Under the pieces are notes generated by a model that was given only the letters and a program-made list of their open reading frames with translations, was not told the origin of the DNA and searched no databases. From Streptomyces sp. NBC_01788 (GTDB lineage: Bacteria; Actinomycetota; Actinomycetes; Streptomycetales; Streptomycetaceae): DNA of 64,000 nt. The position numbers and the translations under genes were made by a program. Below, one piece after another: positions 63,120 through 64,000 of the stretch (the first letter of the stretch is position 1; every line of letters begins with the position of its first letter). The DNA is taken from NCBI RefSeq assembly GCF_035917575.1, contig NZ_CP109090.1:930001-994000 (forward strand). Direction: 5' to 3'.

Positions 63120-63163
63120 ACTTCGACTATAGGTACGCCAACATACCTATGTCAACATAGGTA
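63120..63163 (-). promoter_or_regulatory. MarR promoter with overlapping perfect palindrome
   Basis: On the - strand TTGACA (63155-63150) and TATAGT (63131-63126) are 18 bases apart, near-consensus -35 and -10 boxes. TACCTATGT-CA-ACATAGGTA (63144-63163) is a perfect 9-2-9 palindrome over the -35 box, and a further half-site TAGGTA lies at 63130-63135. This fits autorepression. The GTG begins 7 bases after the -10 box. Confidence 0.75.
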
Positions 63164-63537
63164 CATGCCGGGCGGCCAGACGCAGTAGTCAGTGGCGACC
63201 GGCGTTCACCTGGAACTGCTCGACACGAGTGACGGCCCATCAGAGCGAGCGTCACCTGAGCGTCAGGACGGCCGACAGACGTCCGTACCGAGAGCAGTCG
63301 GAGGCTGCGTGTGCTATCACAAGCCGTCGGCACCGTTCCTTGGCAGCACCCCCGCCGGTCGGTGGCTCAGGCCCCTTGCGCCATCCGAGTCAGAGAAGCT
63401 GGTGAGACCAGCCACGTGGGTCACGACCGCACCCCTCCAACGCTGATGGCGATTCTTGAAAACGGCTCTGTCCGCAGTCCCGTGCAAACGACCAGGTGTG
63501 TGCGTTCGGCGGTGAGGCGTGGCACGTGCTGTGCGGC
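63164..63537. other. Intergenic stretch without recognised gene
   Basis: About 370 bases between the MarR control region and the phosphatase stop. Open frames on the + strand lack family motifs and good starts. No RNA gene was recognised. Confidence 0.3.
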
Positions 63538-64000
63538 TTACTGGGTTCGGGCGATGAGGAGTGCGACGTCGTCGTGGTCATCGGGGTGGCGCAGGGTGTG
63601 CAGGAGGAGGTCGCAGGTCTGTTGCAGGGGGTTGTTGGGTTCGTTGAGGAGGCTGAGGAGGATCTCCAGGCGTTGGTCGATGGGGTCGTGGCGGGTCTCC
63701 ACGAGGCCGTCGGTGTAGAGGACCAGTAGGTCGCCGGTGGTGAGGTTCACGGTGGTGGTGTCGAAGGGGATGCCGCCGACGCCGAGGGGGGCGCCGGTGG
63801 GAAGGTCGAGTAGCCGGGGGGCGGGGCCGGCTCGGGCCAGCGCGGGTGGCATGTGCCCGGCGTTGGCGATGTGGCACTGCATTCGGTGGGGGTCGTAGAC
63901 CGCGTAGATACAGGTGGCGATGTAGTGCTCGAGACCGCAGGTGATCTTGTCGAGGTGCTGGAGCACTTCGTCGGGGGCCAGGTCGAGGTCCGCGAAGGCA
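63538..64000 (-). CDS. SpoIIE-family (PP2C) protein phosphatase, C-terminal part
   Basis: The frame runs off the right edge, so the 5' end is outside. The visible ~154 residues hold the second half of the PP2C domain: 'CIYAVYDPHRMQCHIANAGH', 'MPPALARAGPAPRLLDLPTG', 'APLGVGG', 'LLVLYTDGLVETRHDP' and 'DDHDDVALLIART', with Asp residues of TDG and DDxDD expected to bind metal. Streptomyces has many such phosphatases with PAS/GAF sensors. It is not fully related to the remnant at 39128 but belongs to the same family. Confidence 0.88.
   Translation of the reverse strand, partial: AFADLDLAPDEVLQHLDKITCGLEHYIATCIYAVYDPHRMQCHIANAGHMPPALARAGPAPRLLDLPTGAPLGVGGIPFDTTTVNLTTGDLLVLYTDGLVETRHDPIDQRLEILLSLLNEPNNPLQQTCDLLLHTLRHPDDHDDVALLIARTQ

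Noticed and set aside
63192..63446. 84-codon + strand frame after the MarR control region
   Set aside because: No good start signal, no family motif and biased only by GC content.

Overview
The window is high-GC actinobacterial DNA, most likely Streptomyces or a close relative. Signs are tight ATGA-overlapped operons, GTG starts, mycothiol-type maleylpyruvate isomerase, DUF1918 and Rv1733c-like families, several universal stress proteins, and Streptomyces-type transposases. All assignments come from reading the sequence and recalled family motifs; no search was run.

Region 1 (1-35545) resembles the hypoxia/dormancy stress islands of actinobacteria (DosR regulon of mycobacteria, OsdR-controlled region of S. 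coelicolor). It holds seven universal stress proteins, three CBS-domain proteins (two CBS+BON), two HTH/flavin split-barrel proteins, a KdpD-like sensor that lacks its phospho-acceptor histidine, a second-type FtsH, a GH65 phosphorylase, a group-3b-like NAD(P)-linked [NiFe] hydrogenase with its maturation protease, and an operon for acetate-CoA ligase, dehydrogenase E1alpha, E1beta and E2, and an acyl carrier protein. Together these suggest survival on little oxygen: stress sensing, proteolysis, redox balancing through hydrogen, and acetyl-CoA supply. The hydrogenase operon is broken in two. hyhB-CNB-hyhG-hyhS run on the + strand, while hyhL and the protease run on the - strand, and partial, diverged copies of the junction genes lie at both break points.

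Much of Region 1 is decayed. Fragments of acetate-CoA ligase, E2, hydrogenase small and large subunits, the DUF1918/HTH protein and FtsH each have an intact homologue elsewhere in the window. This suggests that two related but diverged copies of the island met and were pruned. There are also remnants of an Rv1733c-like protein, a phosphotransferase/ATPase, an alcohol dehydrogenase and an MBL-fold enzyme, one intact IS (4093-5071) and a frameshifted UPF0104 gene.

Region 2 (35546-40400) is mostly a gene graveyard: ABC-2 permease, FtsH, IS256, TRIC-channel, IS630, SpoIIE-type phosphatase and glucarate dehydratase fragments. Among them sit an AT-richer FMN reductase, a 70-aa protein and a 44-aa ORF with a strong ribosome binding site.

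Region 3 (40401-63163) is a well-preserved catabolic island. The - strand operon 47214->40401 encodes a degenerate and an intact phosphotriesterase-like protein, a flavin monooxygenase, two hydrolases and a CocE-type esterase. Divergent from it is P450-ferredoxin-reductase, followed by LysR and TetR regulators. The - strand operon 58046->51595 encodes gentisate dioxygenase, fumarylpyruvate hydrolase, maleylpyruvate isomerase, a 3-hydroxybenzoate 6-hydroxylase-like enzyme, thiolase and 3-oxoacid CoA-transferase. It is divergent from an IclR regulator and is followed by an MFS carrier, a DHA2 exporter and a MarR regulator. A shared motif (core ATGTAAAG) occurs in several of the control regions. 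My inference is uptake and hydrolysis of an aromatic ester/ether, P450 and flavin hydroxylation to gentisate, then conversion to central metabolites. The window ends inside a SpoIIE-family phosphatase.
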